From: Bacteroidales bacterium UBA4230
GTDB taxonomy: Bacteria; Bacteroidota; Bacteroidia; Bacteroidales; UBA932
Reading direction: 5' to 3'
Assembly (NCBI GenBank): GCA_002395605.1
Contig: DGXO01000067.1
Span: forward strand, 3,005 to 9,946
Length of the DNA: 6,942 nt
Of the stretch, positions 6,436 to 6,942 are shown one piece after another (position 1 is the first letter of the stretch; each line of letters opens with the position of its first letter). The position numbers and the translations under genes are program-made. The notes beneath the pieces are model-generated. The model saw nothing but the letters and a program-made list of their open reading frames with translations, was not told the origin of the DNA and made no database searches.

Positions 6436-6942
6436 ATGAATGGTGTCCAAACGCTGCTGGAAAGTAAGCGGGAACTGGCTGTGGCAGATTTTGTTTCTGT
6501 TATGCCGGGCGTTCCAATGACATCCGTGTATGCCAAAATACGCTCACTGGAGCGTAGTGGTGAAATAAGTTCAATCGGGAAGGGGCTGTATACAACAGTG
6601 CCCAAACCCACGTATGAGGTAGTGATCTCTCCATGGATGCAAGAGGTCAATCAATTCCTGACAGAGCATTTTGAGGGGATGGATTTCTGTATCAAAGAAC
6701 GTGGACGTACTCTTTTGCTATTTGTGCCAAAAACAAATATTCCTGGTGTAACATCGGCCCTGCAGCAGTCTTTCAAAAAAGTTTTGACGCTGGAAGAAGT
6801 TCAAGGTTTATCCATAGAGCTGGAAGGTTTCATCTATGTTGGCCGCCTTATCTCGGAACCTCCGTTTATGGAATATGATGGAGTCAGCGTTCCCACTCTC
6901 GAAATGAACATTGTGGACCAGATAGCATCTGGCCACTCCTTT
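6436..6942 (+). CDS. AbiEi-like winged-helix antitoxin, 3' partial
   Basis: The frame is open for 169 codons from ATG 6436 to the window edge. An in-frame GTG at 6418 would add six residues (MKYKEQ). I chose 6436 because the predicted transcription start (about 6417-6421) leaves it a short leader, whereas the GTG would need leaderless translation. Residues about 15-54 look like a winged helix-turn-helix ending in IGKGLYTT, matching the AbiEi-type N-terminus, where a DNA-binding wing ends in 'G.GvY'. After it come an alpha/beta region and, at 151-164, SVPTLEMNIVDQIA, resembling the 'E..lvD' motif of AbiEi C-terminal domains. There is no signal peptide. Such proteins are the antitoxin and repressor of type IV toxin-antitoxin / phage-abortive-infection pairs, and a nucleotidyltransferase (AbiEii) normally follows. 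The gene is about 45-48% G+C in sampled 60-base stretches, against about 60% in sampled upstream coding DNA, which hints at acquisition. Bacteroidetes members may be filed as DUF6577. Family assignment is by motif only. Confidence 0.65.
   Translation, partial: MNGVQTLLESKRELAVADFVSVMPGVPMTSVYAKIRSLERSGEISSIGKGLYTTVPKPTYEVVISPWMQEVNQFLTEHFEGMDFCIKERGRTLLLFVPKTNIPGVTSALQQSFKKVLTLEEVQGLSIELEGFIYVGRLISEPPFMEYDGVSVPTLEMNIVDQIASGHSF

Noticed and set aside
1..6942. tRNA, rRNA, CRISPR array, insertion sequence or integration site
   Set aside because: No cloverleaf-like segment, no regularly spaced repeats, no transposase or integrase motifs and no terminal inverted repeats were found by reading both strands.

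Overview
The window looks like chromosomal DNA of a Bacteroidota organism, most likely Bacteroidales. Three things support this: export signals of the '...AAAQ' or '...AQ' type on nearly every gene, gene families that are common there (WG-repeat proteins, a DUF3108-like protein, a Bacteroidetes-type lysozyme-fold protein), and a promoter at 6383-6413 that exactly fits the Bacteroidetes -33/-7 pattern (TTTG, 19 bp, TAnnTTTG). Species cannot be told from the sequence.

Positions 1-6330 are one dense run of seven plus-strand genes. Gaps are 10 bp or less, and several junctions overlap (19 bp at 321-339, ATGA at 983-986 and 5392-5395). The order is: 3' end of an unrecognised protein (1-339); a lysozyme/lytic-transglycosylase-fold protein with a TTG start (321-986); an orphan exported protein (983-1606); a large exported TPR protein with an orphan C-terminal half (1615-3744); a DUF3108-like exported protein (3755-4396); and two exported WG-repeat proteins (4397-5395, 5392-6330). 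Six consecutive genes carry N-terminal export signals. None shows a lipobox or an obvious type IX secretion C-terminal domain, so the products are probably periplasmic. The arrangement implies one polycistronic mRNA whose promoter lies upstream of the window. The joint function is unknown. A cell-envelope or peptidoglycan role is the most economical guess, because one member looks like a wall hydrolase and the others carry repeat folds often used for protein contacts.

Positions 6331-6435 are an AT-rich regulatory gap holding a consensus promoter threaded through several dyad symmetries. It drives a gene that starts at 6436 (or GTG 6418) and runs off the right edge. That gene is less GC-rich than the upstream block and resembles AbiEi-type winged-helix antitoxins of type IV toxin-antitoxin / abortive-infection systems. 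A nucleotidyltransferase toxin (AbiEii type) would be expected just past the window. The dyads around the -33 element are good candidates for the operator through which such antitoxins repress their own genes.

No tRNA, rRNA, CRISPR array, insertion sequence or convincing terminator was seen.
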